A stretch of 64,000 bases of DNA from Streptomyces chumphonensis (GTDB lineage Bacteria; Actinomycetota; Actinomycetes; Streptomycetales; Streptomycetaceae): assembly GCF_014779715.1 (NCBI RefSeq), contig NZ_JACXYU010000017.1:1-64000 (forward strand), read 5' to 3'. Under the pieces are notes generated by a model. It searched no databases. It was not told the DNA's origin and saw only the letters and a program-made list of their open reading frames with translations. The position numbers and the translations under genes were made by a program. Of the stretch, positions 1 to 8,030 are shown in pieces; the stretch's first letter is position 1, and the number at the start of each line of letters is the position of its first letter.

Positions 1-517
1 TGCCGATGACCCGCGAGGCGCCCCAGGCGAGGGCGAGTTGGGTGGAGAAGGTGCCGAAGCCGCCCGCCGCCGCGTTGATGAGGACGGTGTCGCCGTCGTG
101 GACGCCGACGGTGGACAGGGCCATGTGGGCGCCCTGGCCGTTGCCGGGGAAGCCGGCCGCGACCTCCCAGGGCATGGTCGCCGGCTTGCGGACGATCTGG
201 TCGGCGGGCACGGTCAGGTACTCGGCGTAGCCGCCGAGGACGGTGTAGCCGAGCACCTCGTCCCCGGCGGCGAAGCCGGTGACGTCCTCCCCGACCTCGT
301 CGACGACGCCCGCGAACTCGTTGCCCAGCACCATCGGGAACTCCCGCTTGATGAAGGGGGGCGTCCACCCGCCGCGCACCCGCACGTCGAAGGGCATCAC
401 CCCGGCGGCGCGGACGCGGACGCGCACCTGCCCGCCGGTCGCGTGCGGGAGGTCGAGGGACGCCTCCTTCAGGACGTCGGGCGGGCCGAACTCGGACAGC
501 GCTGCCGCTCGCATCAT
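1..517 (-). CDS. Zinc-type alcohol dehydrogenase / quinone oxidoreductase family protein (partial, C-terminus outside window)
   Basis: This is the N-terminal 172 residues of a medium-chain dehydrogenase/reductase of the quinone oxidoreductase type. The GroES-like domain (residues about 1-120) includes the GNEFAGVVDEVGEDV stretch, and the start of the Rossmann domain shows the nucleotide-binding turn AAAGGFGTFSTQLA. The gene runs off the left edge. Its ATG overlaps the stop of the upstream aromatase gene by 4 bp (ATGA), so the two are translationally coupled. In pyranonaphthoquinone pathways an enzyme of this family (ActVI-ORF2) reduces an enoyl intermediate during pyran-ring formation. That role is inferred from context; a general quinone reductase is the alternative. 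Confidence 0.85.
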   Translation of the reverse strand, partial: MMRAAALSEFGPPDVLKEASLDLPHATGGQVRVRVRAAGVMPFDVRVRGGWTPPFIKREFPMVLGNEFAGVVDEVGEDVTGFAAGDEVLGYTVLGGYAEYLTVPADQIVRKPATMPWEVAAGFPGNGQGAHMALSTVGVHDGDTVLINAAAGGFGTFSTQLALAWGASRVIG

Positions 518-1473
518 CGGGAACTCTCCACGTGGTCGAAGTGGTGTCGGGCCTGGTCCAGGACGAGCAGGACCTTCGCGCTCAGCTCGTTCCGCACGAA
601 CGCACGGGCCTCCCCCAGCCCCGCCCCGTCGCCCAGGACCGCCGCCACCCCGGACTCGTTGAGGACCACCGTCTGCCGTGAGCTCACCGTGGTGCCGCCG
701 GGGGTGTCCGCGATGCGCCACTGGACGTGGTGGGAACTGCCGAGCGGGGGCAGCAGCAGTTGTTTGTACGCGATCTTATGAGGGCCGAGACCGACGCGGG
801 CGGCTTTCGTGGTCATGGTCCCGCCGCGCTGTTCGCGGGTGACGAGCTCCAGCAGGTGCGCCGGGCCGTCCTCCTCCCGGACCGTGGCCCGTTCGACGTG
901 GTCGAGCCGCTGCGGCCAGCGGGCGGCGTCGAAGAGGAACGCGTAGACGTCCTCGGCCGGGGCGCCGGGGACGGCGACCTCGTCCTCCACGACGACGAGC
1001 AGTTCGGGGAAGGCGGCCTCCAGTTCGGCGGCGGTCTGCACCGCCGAGAGCTCCGCCGAGGCGATCTCCTCCACGGTCCGCCGCAGCGGGGGGAGCGCGT
1101 CCGCGTGTCCGGGCGCCACGGTGAACGCCTGCTCCAACCGGACGACGCACGCCGCGTCCCCGTCGGGCTCGACGACCCAGGCGCGGCTCATCGACGTCAG
1201 GGGGGCCTCGATCCGCTCCGGGACGAAGCCGACGCGCAGGCCGTCGGCGTCCACGGTGCGCAGCGCCACCCAGTGTTCGACCCGCTCGCCGGACGTCGAC
1301 CACATGCCGACGCGTTCCCGTCCCCGCGCGTCCGTCCCCAGGCTCTCCAGGTGGACGAACGGCGGGAAGACGCGCGGCCAGTCGTCGAGGTCGGACAGGA
1401 GCCGGAAGACCGACTCCGCGTCCGCCCGGACCCGCGCACGGTGCTCCACGTTGACGACTTCCGCCGTTGACAT
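514..1473 (-). CDS. Didomain aromatase/cyclase (SRPBCC/polyketide cyclase)
   Basis: A 319-aa protein made of two tandem SRPBCC (START-like) domains, residues about 1-150 and 160-315. This architecture and length are those of bifunctional aromatases of type II polyketide pathways such as ActVII, which dehydrate and aromatise the first ring of the folded poly-beta-ketone. Both halves begin with the family pattern of a strand followed by AESVFRLLSDLDDWPRVFP or AEDVYAFLFDAARWPQRLD. It starts 3 bp after the HAF-repeat gene and overlaps the reductase gene by 4 bp, so it sits inside a minus-strand operon. The PKS it would serve is not in the window. Confidence 0.92.
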   Translation of the reverse strand: MSTAEVVNVEHRARVRADAESVFRLLSDLDDWPRVFPPFVHLESLGTDARGRERVGMWSTSGERVEHWVALRTVDADGLRVGFVPERIEAPLTSMSRAWVVEPDGDAACVVRLEQAFTVAPGHADALPPLRRTVEEIASAELSAVQTAAELEAAFPELLVVVEDEVAVPGAPAEDVYAFLFDAARWPQRLDHVERATVREEDGPAHLLELVTREQRGGTMTTKAARVGLGPHKIAYKQLLLPPLGSSHHVQWRIADTPGGTTVSSRQTVVLNESGVAAVLGDGAGLGEARAFVRNELSAKVLLVLDQARHHFDHVESSR

Positions 1474-1476
1474 AGC

Positions 1477-2595
1477 TCAGCCCCTCGTGTCGGACGGGTG
1501 CCAGCGGGCCGCCCGCCGGGTGCCGTCCTCGGTGGTCACATGGCCGACGGCGACGCCCTCGTCGTTGAGGAGGAAGGCCCAGCCGGGGCCCAGGTCCGTG
1601 ACCCGGCCCTCCTCGTCCCAGCGCACGGCGTGGAACGTGCCGCCCGGGCTGTAGGAGAAGCCGACCGCGACGCCGTCGTCGTTGACGCCGAACGCGCCGC
1701 TGCCGGTGTGTCCGGGCAGCGGCGGCAGCGCCTCGGTCCCGCCGCCGCGCGTCCACCGCACGGCGTGGTAGGGGGAGTTGAGGCCGTCGGCGGCGCGGAA
1801 GGAGTTGCCGACGATGTGGCCCCGGTCGTTGATCCAGCTGGCCTGCGTGGAGTCGTCGCCCGGCAGCGGTGCGCCCACCGGGAGCGCCCGGCCCGCGCGC
1901 GTCCACGTCACGGCGCGCTGCGTGCCCTCGGCCGACGTGGAGTAGCCGACGGCCGTGCCCCGGTCGTTGACCTCGCTCGCCGAGCTGCTCACGTCGCCGG
2001 GCAGCGCGGGGAGCCGGGTGGGGGTGCCGTCCGCGTCCCAGCGCACGGCCTGGTAGACGAGGTCCGGCGTGGCGGAGAAGCCCACCATCGTGCCGCGCTC
2101 GTTGACGCCGTAGGCGCGGCTGCGCGGGGAGTGCGGCAGGCCCGGCAGTTCGGCCACCCGGCGCGGGGTGAGCCAGCGGACGGCACGCTCGGTGCCGTCC
2201 TCGCCGATGGCGCTGCCCACGACGGTCCGCCGCTCGTTGACGCCGTAGGCGGTGCCGGAGACGTCGCCGGGCAGCCCGCGCAGGACGCGGATCGTCCCGT
2301 CCGGGCGCCACAGCACCGGGCGCACCGATCCGTCGGCCGTGTCGGAGGAACCGACGGCCACGCCGCGGTCGTTGACGCCGTAGGAGTGGCTGGTGCTGCC
2401 GCCGGGCAGCGTCCCCAGGTCGGTGACCCGGACGCCGGTGCCGGCGGTGGTGCGCACCTCCTCCCCGGCTCGGGTGGCCTCCCCGGCCCGGGGGGTCTGC
2501 CCGGCCTGGGCGGGCAGCGCGGTGAGCGCCGTCAGCACGGCGACGCCCGCCGCCAGCCCCGCCGTCCGCGAGCGTCTCGCTATGCCGTTCCCCAC
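1477..2595 (-). CDS. Secreted HAF-repeat protein (predicted beta-propeller)
   Basis: A 372-aa protein starting at GTG 2595, preceded by a well placed GAGGAAGG ribosome-binding site; a longer reading frame up to 2652 lacks one. Residues 1-31 form a Sec-type signal peptide (twin Arg, hydrophobic run, ALPAQAG cleavage region). The rest consists of about seven repeats of some 45-50 residues, each with the HAF-type core of an aromatic or similar residue, VNDRG or VNERG, then a VGxS strand. Seven such units suggest a seven-bladed propeller. The biochemical function of HAF proteins is poorly known. It lies between a glycosyltransferase gene (116 bp upstream) and the aromatase gene (3 bp downstream), which is unexpected for a secreted protein. 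Confidence 0.8.
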   Translation of the reverse strand: MGNGIARRSRTAGLAAGVAVLTALTALPAQAGQTPRAGEATRAGEEVRTTAGTGVRVTDLGTLPGGSTSHSYGVNDRGVAVGSSDTADGSVRPVLWRPDGTIRVLRGLPGDVSGTAYGVNERRTVVGSAIGEDGTERAVRWLTPRRVAELPGLPHSPRSRAYGVNERGTMVGFSATPDLVYQAVRWDADGTPTRLPALPGDVSSSASEVNDRGTAVGYSTSAEGTQRAVTWTRAGRALPVGAPLPGDDSTQASWINDRGHIVGNSFRAADGLNSPYHAVRWTRGGGTEALPPLPGHTGSGAFGVNDDGVAVGFSYSPGGTFHAVRWDEEGRVTDLGPGWAFLLNDEGVAVGHVTTEDGTRRAARWHPSDTRG

Positions 2596-2711
2596 GTCGT
2601 GTTCCCTTCCTCGCGCTGCCGCGTGGGGCCGCACCGTCCCGTGCGGCCCCACGGCCTGAACGGCTCACCGTCACGGCCCGCCGTCCAGGCCCGCTCGAAC
2701 CCGTATCGGAT

Positions 2712-3860
2712 TCAGCCGACGAGGTCCGCGAGGCGCGGAACGATGGCGTCCGGGCCGGGCTGCGCGGCGAGTTCGGCGGCCAGCGCGCCGGCCGTCTTGC
2801 GCAGGGCCTCGTCGTCGAGGAGCCGGTTCAGCACGCCGCTGTCGACCTCCTCCGGCTGGAGGTCGAGGCCGATGCCCGCGTCCGTGATGATCTCGGCGTT
2901 GATCCAGTTGTCCGCGCCGTAGGGCATGGCGAGCTGCGGCACCCCGGCGTGGGCTGCGGCCAGCGTCGTCCCGGCGCCGCCGTGGTGGATGATGCCGTCG
3001 AGCGTGGGCAGGAGGGCGCTGAGCGGCGTCCAGCCGACGACGCGGACGTTGTCCGGCAGGGTGCCGAGCGGCTCCAGGTCGGGCTCGTCGCCCAGGGCCA
3101 GCACGAGCTCCGCGTCCACCCCGTCGGCGGCGGCGAGCACGCTGCCGAGGCTGCCCACCCCGGCGACGCCGGGCACGATCGTCCCGAGGGTGACGACGAT
3201 CCGCCTGCGCCGTTTCGGTTCGGCCAGCCAGTCGGGCAGCACGCAGCCCCCGTGGTAGGGCACGAACCGCATGGGCCATCCCTCGCCCTCGCCGCGCATC
3301 ATGTGCTGCGGCGCGAAGTACAGCGGGGTGACGGACGGCAGTTCCACCGGCACGCCGAGCCGCTCGAACGTCGGTGCCAGGTGCGGCAGGAGCCGGGCGG
3401 GCAGATCGCCCTCGCGCAGGAAGCTGTAGCCGTTCTCCACGGCCGGGACGCCGAGCGCGCGCGCCACCAGCAGGGCCGTGCCCTGGAGGCGGGAGTAGAC
3501 GACGAGGTCGGGGCGCCAGGTCTCGGCGAAGCGCAGGGTGCCCTCGGCCATCATGTCGTTGATCGTGCCGAACTTCTCCAGGATGATCTCGGGCGTCACC
3601 CCGGACGCGGTGATCTCCCGGCCGCGCTGCCGCATCATGCGGGTGCGCTCCTCCCGGTTCCCCTTCTTGGGGAAGACGGCGGAGAAGTCGGCGTCCGGAG
3701 CCACGTCCCGCACCGTCAGGCCGGCGCGGACCGCGGCGTCGACGGTGACGCCCGCCGTGGCCACGACGACGTCGTGCCCGGCGGTGCGGAACGCCGAGGC
3801 CAGTCCGAGCGCGGGGTAGAGGTGGTCGAGCCCGGGTGACACGGCGAACAGGACGCGCAT
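2712..3860 (-). CDS. Glycosyltransferase (GT1, natural-product type)
   Basis: A 382-aa two-Rossmann (GT-B) glycosyltransferase. The N-terminus has VLFAVSPGLDHLYPALGLA, with the acceptor-side catalytic His region. The C-terminal half has the nucleotide-sugar signature VVGWTPLSALLPTLDGIIHH followed by GGAGTT and a final GADNW-N motif. It belongs to the family that attaches TDP-deoxyhexoses to aromatic polyketides. The start is ATG 3860 with GAGGT upstream. It is the first gene of the leftward group and is divergent from the NTF2-like gene. It probably transfers the trideoxyhexose made by the genes at 10,067-13,730. O- or C-glycosylation cannot be decided from sequence by eye. Confidence 0.9.
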   Translation of the reverse strand: MRVLFAVSPGLDHLYPALGLASAFRTAGHDVVVATAGVTVDAAVRAGLTVRDVAPDADFSAVFPKKGNREERTRMMRQRGREITASGVTPEIILEKFGTINDMMAEGTLRFAETWRPDLVVYSRLQGTALLVARALGVPAVENGYSFLREGDLPARLLPHLAPTFERLGVPVELPSVTPLYFAPQHMMRGEGEGWPMRFVPYHGGCVLPDWLAEPKRRRRIVVTLGTIVPGVAGVGSLGSVLAAADGVDAELVLALGDEPDLEPLGTLPDNVRVVGWTPLSALLPTLDGIIHHGGAGTTLAAAHAGVPQLAMPYGADNWINAEIITDAGIGLDLQPEEVDSGVLNRLLDDEALRKTAGALAAELAAQPGPDAIVPRLADLVG

Positions 3861-3881
3861 GGCGGTACCTCGTTTCCGTAG

Positions 3882-3911
3882 GTGCGGGGGCGTGCGGGGG
3901 CGTGCGGGGGC
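3882..3911. repeat. Three tandem copies of a 10-bp unit
   Basis: The unit GTGCGGGGGC is repeated exactly three times with a degenerate fourth copy (GTGTGGGAC). It lies 22-51 bp upstream of the glycosyltransferase start, in its presumed 5' leader. The origin could be simple replication slippage in G-rich DNA. Confidence 0.8.
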
Positions 3912-3994
3912 GTGTGGGACGGCGCGGGGCGCGGTGGCGGCGGTCGGCGGCGCGCGGCGCGGCCGGGTGCTCCCGCCAGGACCGTGCGGTGCCG

Positions 3995-4023
3995 CGCTCG
4001 ACCGCCGCTCGAAGGGCGGCCGA
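3995..4023 (-). promoter_or_regulatory. Candidate SARP-binding direct repeats upstream of the glycosyltransferase gene
   Basis: Read on the minus strand, heptamers TCGGCCG (4023-4017), TCGAGCG (4012-4006) and TCGAGCG (4001-3995) occur at exactly 11-bp spacing. TCGAGC(G/C) at 11-bp period is the known recognition pattern of ActII-ORF4/DnrI-type SARPs. They lie about 135 bp upstream of the glycosyltransferase start. No strong -10 hexamer was seen 8 bp downstream, so this is weaker than the site at 4604. Confidence 0.5.
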
Positions 4024-4122
4024 CGCGCGCCCGGCCCGGTCGTCCTCCGCCGGGGCTCGAGCGCGGCGCGCCAGGCTGGCCGCCGTCCGCGCGGGGAGCG
4101 ACCGAGGAAGCCGGAGGGTGAC

Positions 4123-4602
4123 ATGGGTGGCGTGAGTGACGTGTCAGCGCAGGTGTACGCCGACGTGCAGCAGTTCTACGCCCGGCAGATGAACCTCATC
4201 GAGGGGTCGGACGCCGACCCCGACGCGTGGGCGGAGACGTTCACCGAGGACGCCGTCTTCGAGGCGAGCAGCCAGGAGCGGCCCGAGACCGGCCGGGCGG
4301 CGATCCGCGCCTCCGTGCGGGCCGGGGTCGCCCACATCGCCGCGCAGGGACTGGACTTCCGGCACTGGTTCGGCATGCTCGACGTCCGCCCGCAGTCGGA
4401 CGGCTCCCTGCGGACGCGCTACTACGCCCTCGCCATGGCGACGCCCGCCGGGGGCGCGCTGGGCGTGCGCGGCTCCTCGCTCTGCCACGACCACCTCGTC
4501 CCCGCCGGCGGCGGCTGGCGGGTGCGGCACCGCAGCGTCCGCGCGGACGGCACGGGCGACGCGACCACTCCGGTGGAGGCCCGGGACGGCGCGACCGGCT
4601 GA
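4123..4602 (+). CDS. SnoaL/NTF2-like protein, paralogue 1 (ActVI-A type)
   Basis: A 159-aa protein of the SnoaL-like NTF2 fold (cone-shaped alpha+beta barrel). It shares with the gene at 7,536 the blocks VQQFYARQM, TFTEDAVF, DFRHW-GMLDVRP, DGSLRTR-YALAM and CHDHLV plus GGWRVR, so the two are clear paralogues. Small NTF2-like proteins act in aromatic polyketide clusters as cyclases, hydroxylation accessories or stabilisers. A member is found among the pyran-forming genes of actinorhodin. The start is ATG 4123 with GGAGGG 5 bp upstream. The exact reaction is unknown. Confidence 0.85.
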   Translation: MGGVSDVSAQVYADVQQFYARQMNLIEGSDADPDAWAETFTEDAVFEASSQERPETGRAAIRASVRAGVAHIAAQGLDFRHWFGMLDVRPQSDGSLRTRYYALAMATPAGGALGVRGSSLCHDHLVPAGGGWRVRHRSVRADGTGDATTPVEARDGATG

Positions 4603-4603
4603 A

Positions 4604-4668
4604 TCGAGCCGGACCCGAGCCGGGAACGAGCCGGGATCGAGTGCGGGTGGAGGCCGTCTCCGTAGGTT
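4604..4668 (+). promoter_or_regulatory. SARP box (five heptamers, 11-bp period) with -10 for the MFS exporter gene
   Basis: Heptamers TCGAGCC (4604), CCGAGCC (4615), ACGAGCC (4626), TCGAGTG (4637) and a degenerate TGGAGGC (4648) recur at exactly 11 bp. The last one ends 8 bp before a TAGGTT -10 hexamer (4663-4668). This matches the described arrangement for SARP-activated promoters, in which direct repeats sit 8 bp upstream of -10. The ATG of the MFS gene at 4675 lies 6 bp after the -10, which suggests a leaderless or nearly leaderless transcript. The likely binder is the SARP encoded at 13,819-14,649. Confidence 0.75.
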
Positions 4669-4674
4669 GGTGCC

Positions 4675-6177
4675 ATGCAGAAGAAGGCGCCGGAACGTCT
4701 CGACCGCGGGCTGCTCGTCCTCGCCGGGACGCTGCTCATCGGGGCCATCGCCGCCCTGCTGGACTCCACGATCGTCAGTGTGGCGCTGGACGCCATCTCC
4801 GAGGACCTGGACGCCTCGCAGGCGGCGCTGCCCTGGATCAGCACGGCCTACCTGCTCACCCTCGCCCTCGTCACCCCCGTGGTCGGCTGGGCCGTCGACC
4901 GGTTCGGCGCCAAGCCCATGTGGATGTTCGCGCTGACGGTCTTCCTGGGCGGTTCCGTGCTGTGCGGGGCGGCCTGGTCGGTGGAGAGCCTCATCGCGTT
5001 CCGCGTCGTCAAGGGTGTCGGCGGGGGCATGGTGCTGCCGATGGTGCAGGCCATCCTGGCGCAGGCCGCCGGGCCGGGCCGGTTCGGCCGGGTGATGAGC
5101 CTCGTCGGCATCCCCGGCCAACTGGCGCCCATCATGGGCCCGGTGGTGGGCGGGCTCATCGTCGAGGGGATCGGCTGGCGGTGGATCTTCTTCGTCAACG
5201 TCCCCGTCATCCTGGTCGCCCTGCTGCTCGCCCGGCGGGTGCTCCCGGCCGACGGGGAGCGGCGGCCGACCCACGTCGACCGCCGGGGCCTGCTGCTCCT
5301 GCCGCCGGGCATGGTCGCCCTGGTCTACGGGTTCTCCCGCATCGACGACGTCGCCGGGCTCACCGACCCGGTGACGCTGGCCGTCCTCGCGCTCGGCGCG
5401 CTGCTCACCGCGCTGTTCTGCGTGCACTCGGCCCGCTCGGCCGATCCGCTGGTGGACGTGCGGCTGTTCCGCTCCCGCTCCTTCTCCACCTCCGCCGTGC
5501 TGCTGTTCCTACACGGAGTGGCCGTCTACGGCGCGCTGTTCGTCCTGCCGCTGTTCTACGCGCGCTCCCTCGGCTACGCAGGCGGCGTCATCGGGTGGCT
5601 GCTCGCCCCGCAGGGCCTCGGCATGCTCATCGGCATCTCGCTGGCGGGGTGGCTCGTCGACCGGTACGACCAGCGTCTGCTGGTGCTGGGCAGCACCGTC
5701 CTCGCGGCGCTCGGCACGGCGGGCTTCACCCGGCTGGCCGACGCGCCGGACGACCTGTGGCTCGGGGCGTCGCTGTGCCTGCGGGGCATCGGGCTGGGCG
5801 TCATCGGCGTCGCGATCATCACCTCCGCCTACCGCGACGTGCCCGCCGACCGCATCCCGCGCGGCACGGTGATGATCGCCGTGGTGCAGCGCGTCGGCGC
5901 GTCCTTCGGCACGGCCGTCGTCGCCCTGCTGCTGGCGGCGCACCTGAGCGGCACCGCGCGCGGGCCGGGCGGGCTGGAGAGCCCGGCCGCGTACGGCGAC
6001 ACGTTCTGGTGGGTCCTCGCCCTCGTCCTCGCCATGTTCGTGCCCGCCCTCCTGATGCCGCGCCGGCCACCCGCCGAGGACGCCGAGGACGCCGGGTCGG
6101 CCGAGGACGCCGGGTCCGCCGAGGAGGGCGTCGGGCCGGTTCCGGCCGCCGACCGGCCCACGTCCGCAGGGGCTTGA
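4675..6177 (+). CDS. MFS drug exporter (DHA2/EmrB-QacA family, 14 TM)
   Basis: A 500-aa transporter with about 14 hydrophobic helices. The family motif around DSTIVSVALDAISEDL follows the first helix, and the loop motif GWAVDRFGAKPMW lies between helices 2 and 3. Such pumps export the antibiotic and give self-resistance. The C-terminal tail carries an acidic repeat (EDAEDAGSAEDAGSAEE). The promoter shows a strong SARP-type repeat array, so export is probably switched on together with biosynthesis. No conventional ribosome-binding site precedes ATG 4675, in line with leaderless expression. Confidence 0.93.
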   Translation: MQKKAPERLDRGLLVLAGTLLIGAIAALLDSTIVSVALDAISEDLDASQAALPWISTAYLLTLALVTPVVGWAVDRFGAKPMWMFALTVFLGGSVLCGAAWSVESLIAFRVVKGVGGGMVLPMVQAILAQAAGPGRFGRVMSLVGIPGQLAPIMGPVVGGLIVEGIGWRWIFFVNVPVILVALLLARRVLPADGERRPTHVDRRGLLLLPPGMVALVYGFSRIDDVAGLTDPVTLAVLALGALLTALFCVHSARSADPLVDVRLFRSRSFSTSAVLLFLHGVAVYGALFVLPLFYARSLGYAGGVIGWLLAPQGLGMLIGISLAGWLVDRYDQRLLVLGSTVLAALGTAGFTRLADAPDDLWLGASLCLRGIGLGVIGVAIITSAYRDVPADRIPRGTVMIAVVQRVGASFGTAVVALLLAAHLSGTARGPGGLESPAAYGDTFWWVLALVLAMFVPALLMPRRPPAEDAEDAGSAEDAGSAEEGVGPVPAADRPTSAGA

Positions 6178-6262
6178 GCGGCGTTCCACCCGCCCTGGAC
6201 CCCCTCCCCGCACCGTGGAGGACGACGCCGCCGTTGTCCGACCGCGCGAGGAAGTGGGGCGC

Positions 6263-7408
6263 ATGCCAGGCCAGCCACGCACGAGGACCGACCTGCTCGC
6301 GGGGGCACGGGAAGCCGCCGTCGTCGCGGCTCGCCACGCCGCCGCCGCCGACGCCGACCGGCTCCTGGACCCGCGCGTCGCCGACGCGGTCGTCCGCGCC
6401 GGGTTCGCCCGCCACTTCGTGCCCGCTCGGCGCGGCGGCGGCGCGGGGACCTGCCGGGAGCTGCTGACGGCCGTGGCCGCACTGGGCGAGGGCTGCACCG
6501 CCGCCGCCTGGTGCGCCTCCGTCGTCGCCGGAGCCGCCCGGATGGGCGCCTACCTCCCCGAGCAGGGCCAGCGGGAGCTGTGGGCGGGCGGCCCGGACAC
6601 CGTCGTGGCGGGCGCGCTGATGCCGCGCGGCAGCGCCACGGAGGTGAGCGACGGCTGGCGGGTCACGGGGGAGTGGGACTTCACCAGCGCCGTCGACTTC
6701 TCCGACTGGGCCCTGGTCTGCGCGCTGGTGCCGGACGGGGACGGGCACTCCTCCTGGTTCTTCGCCCTGCCGCGCGCGGACTACCGGGTGGCCGACACCT
6801 GGACGTCGGTCGGCCTGCGGGGGACGGGCAGCAACACGCTCGTCACGGACAACGTGTTCGTGCCGCGTCACCGGGCCTTCCCGCGTGCCGAGATGCTGGC
6901 GGGCAAGGCCGTCGCGTCGACCGCCCGCTGCCACACCGCGCCGCTGCGGCTGCTGAGCGGGCCGCTGTTCGCCGCCCCGGCTCTCGGCGCGGCCCGGGCT
7001 GCGCTGCGGATCTGGTCCGACCAGCGCATCGTCGACGCCGTCGGCCCCGAGGCCGACGAGGAGAGCCGGCGGGCCGCCGCCCGCGCGGCCACGGCCGTGG
7101 ACGCCGCCGGGCTGCTGCTGGCGCGGGCGGCGGCGGTGGCCGACGCACCGACGGCGAGCGCCCTGGAGGCCGCCCGCAACCCGGCCGAGTGCGCGCTGGC
7201 GGTCGAGCAGCTCGTCGACGTCGTCGAGCGGCTGTTCCGCACCTCCGGCAGCACCGCCCAGCTCGCACCGCACCCGCTCCAGCGCATCTGGCGCGACGTG
7301 CACAGCCTCGCGAGCCACATCGCCCTCCGCTTCGACGGCCCGGGAGCCGCGTACGGGGCGCAGCTGCTGCGGTTCCCCGACCCGGTCGGCCGCCCGGCGC
7401 CGTCCTGA
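6263..7408 (+). CDS. Acyl-CoA-dehydrogenase-fold flavin monooxygenase (ActVA-5/HpaB-like)
   Basis: A 381-aa protein of the group D flavin-dependent oxygenases (acyl-CoA dehydrogenase fold). N-terminal helices are followed by GEWDFTSAVDFSDWALVCAL and TWTSVGLRGTGSNTLVTDNV, which are typical of two-component aromatic hydroxylases such as ActVA-ORF5, HsaA and HpaB. These use FMNH2 or FADH2 from a separate reductase to hydroxylate phenols. ATG 6263 has GAGGAAG 8 bp upstream and is preferred to GTG 6215. It likely oxygenates the naphthoquinone core. A partner flavin reductase is not adjacent; the FMN reductase at 25,610 is a candidate. Confidence 0.85.
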   Translation: MPGQPRTRTDLLAGAREAAVVAARHAAAADADRLLDPRVADAVVRAGFARHFVPARRGGGAGTCRELLTAVAALGEGCTAAAWCASVVAGAARMGAYLPEQGQRELWAGGPDTVVAGALMPRGSATEVSDGWRVTGEWDFTSAVDFSDWALVCALVPDGDGHSSWFFALPRADYRVADTWTSVGLRGTGSNTLVTDNVFVPRHRAFPRAEMLAGKAVASTARCHTAPLRLLSGPLFAAPALGAARAALRIWSDQRIVDAVGPEADEESRRAAARAATAVDAAGLLLARAAAVADAPTASALEAARNPAECALAVEQLVDVVERLFRTSGSTAQLAPHPLQRIWRDVHSLASHIALRFDGPGAAYGAQLLRFPDPVGRPAPS

Positions 7409-7535
7409 CCGACCCGCGCCCCGCGCCCGCCCGACCGCCGTCGGGCGCCCGTCCCACCGAGCCCGACCGGGCCGACCGGCGTCCGACCGGCCGGAGTCCG
7501 GATGACCGCGACCGACCACACGAAAGGCAGTGCGG

Positions 7536-8030
7536 ATGAGCGCCGCAGCCACCCCCACCGAGACCCCGACCGCCACGGGCCCCTACGTGTCGGCCGACCT
7601 GTACGCCCAGGTCCAGCAGTTCTACGCCCGGCAGATGGGCCTGATCGACGACGGGCACCCCGACGCCTGGGCCGACACGTTCACCGAGGACGCCGTGTTC
7701 GCCGAGGCCAGCCGGCTGAAGGAGCCGCTGCGCGGCCGGGAGGTCATCCGCGCCTCCTGCCGGGAGCGGCAGCGGCGGCTGGACGCCGAGGGGATCGACT
7801 TCCGGCACTGGCTGGGCATGCTCGACGTCCGTCCGCAGCCGGACGGCTCGCTGCGCACCCGGGCGTACGCGCTGGCCATGCGCACCCCGCGCGGCGGGGC
7901 GCTGGAGATCTTCGCCAGCGTGGTCTGCCACGACCACCTGGTGGCGGGGGACGGCGGCTGGCGGGTGCGCAGCCGCGACCTCACCCACGACGGTGCCGGG
8001 CACGACGAGCGCGCGGGGGAGTCGGCATGA
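7536..8030 (+). CDS. SnoaL/NTF2-like protein, paralogue 2 (ActVI-A type)
   Basis: A 164-aa NTF2-fold protein paralogous to the one at 4,123. It shares VQQFYARQM, TFTEDAVFAEAS, DFRHWLGMLDVRPQPDGSLR and CHDHLV. The N-terminus has a short Thr/Pro-rich extension. ATG 7536 has AAAGG 8 bp upstream; an in-frame GTG at 7530 would be too close to that site. It overlaps the LLM oxidoreductase gene by 4 bp (ATGA), so both are probably made in equal amounts. The role in ring closure or oxidation is inferred from the cluster only. Confidence 0.85.
   Translation: MSAAATPTETPTATGPYVSADLYAQVQQFYARQMGLIDDGHPDAWADTFTEDAVFAEASRLKEPLRGREVIRASCRERQRRLDAEGIDFRHWLGMLDVRPQPDGSLRTRAYALAMRTPRGGALEIFASVVCHDHLVAGDGGWRVRSRDLTHDGAGHDERAGESA

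Noticed and set aside
3882..3911. Tandem repeats considered as a CRISPR or regulatory array
   Set aside because: The unit is 10 bp without spacers, so it is not CRISPR; it is low-complexity G-rich DNA in a leader.
7409..7535. CCGACCGG-rich stretch considered as another SARP site
   Set aside because: The copies are 9 and 11 bp apart and do not resemble TCGAGC; no -10 follows at 8 bp.
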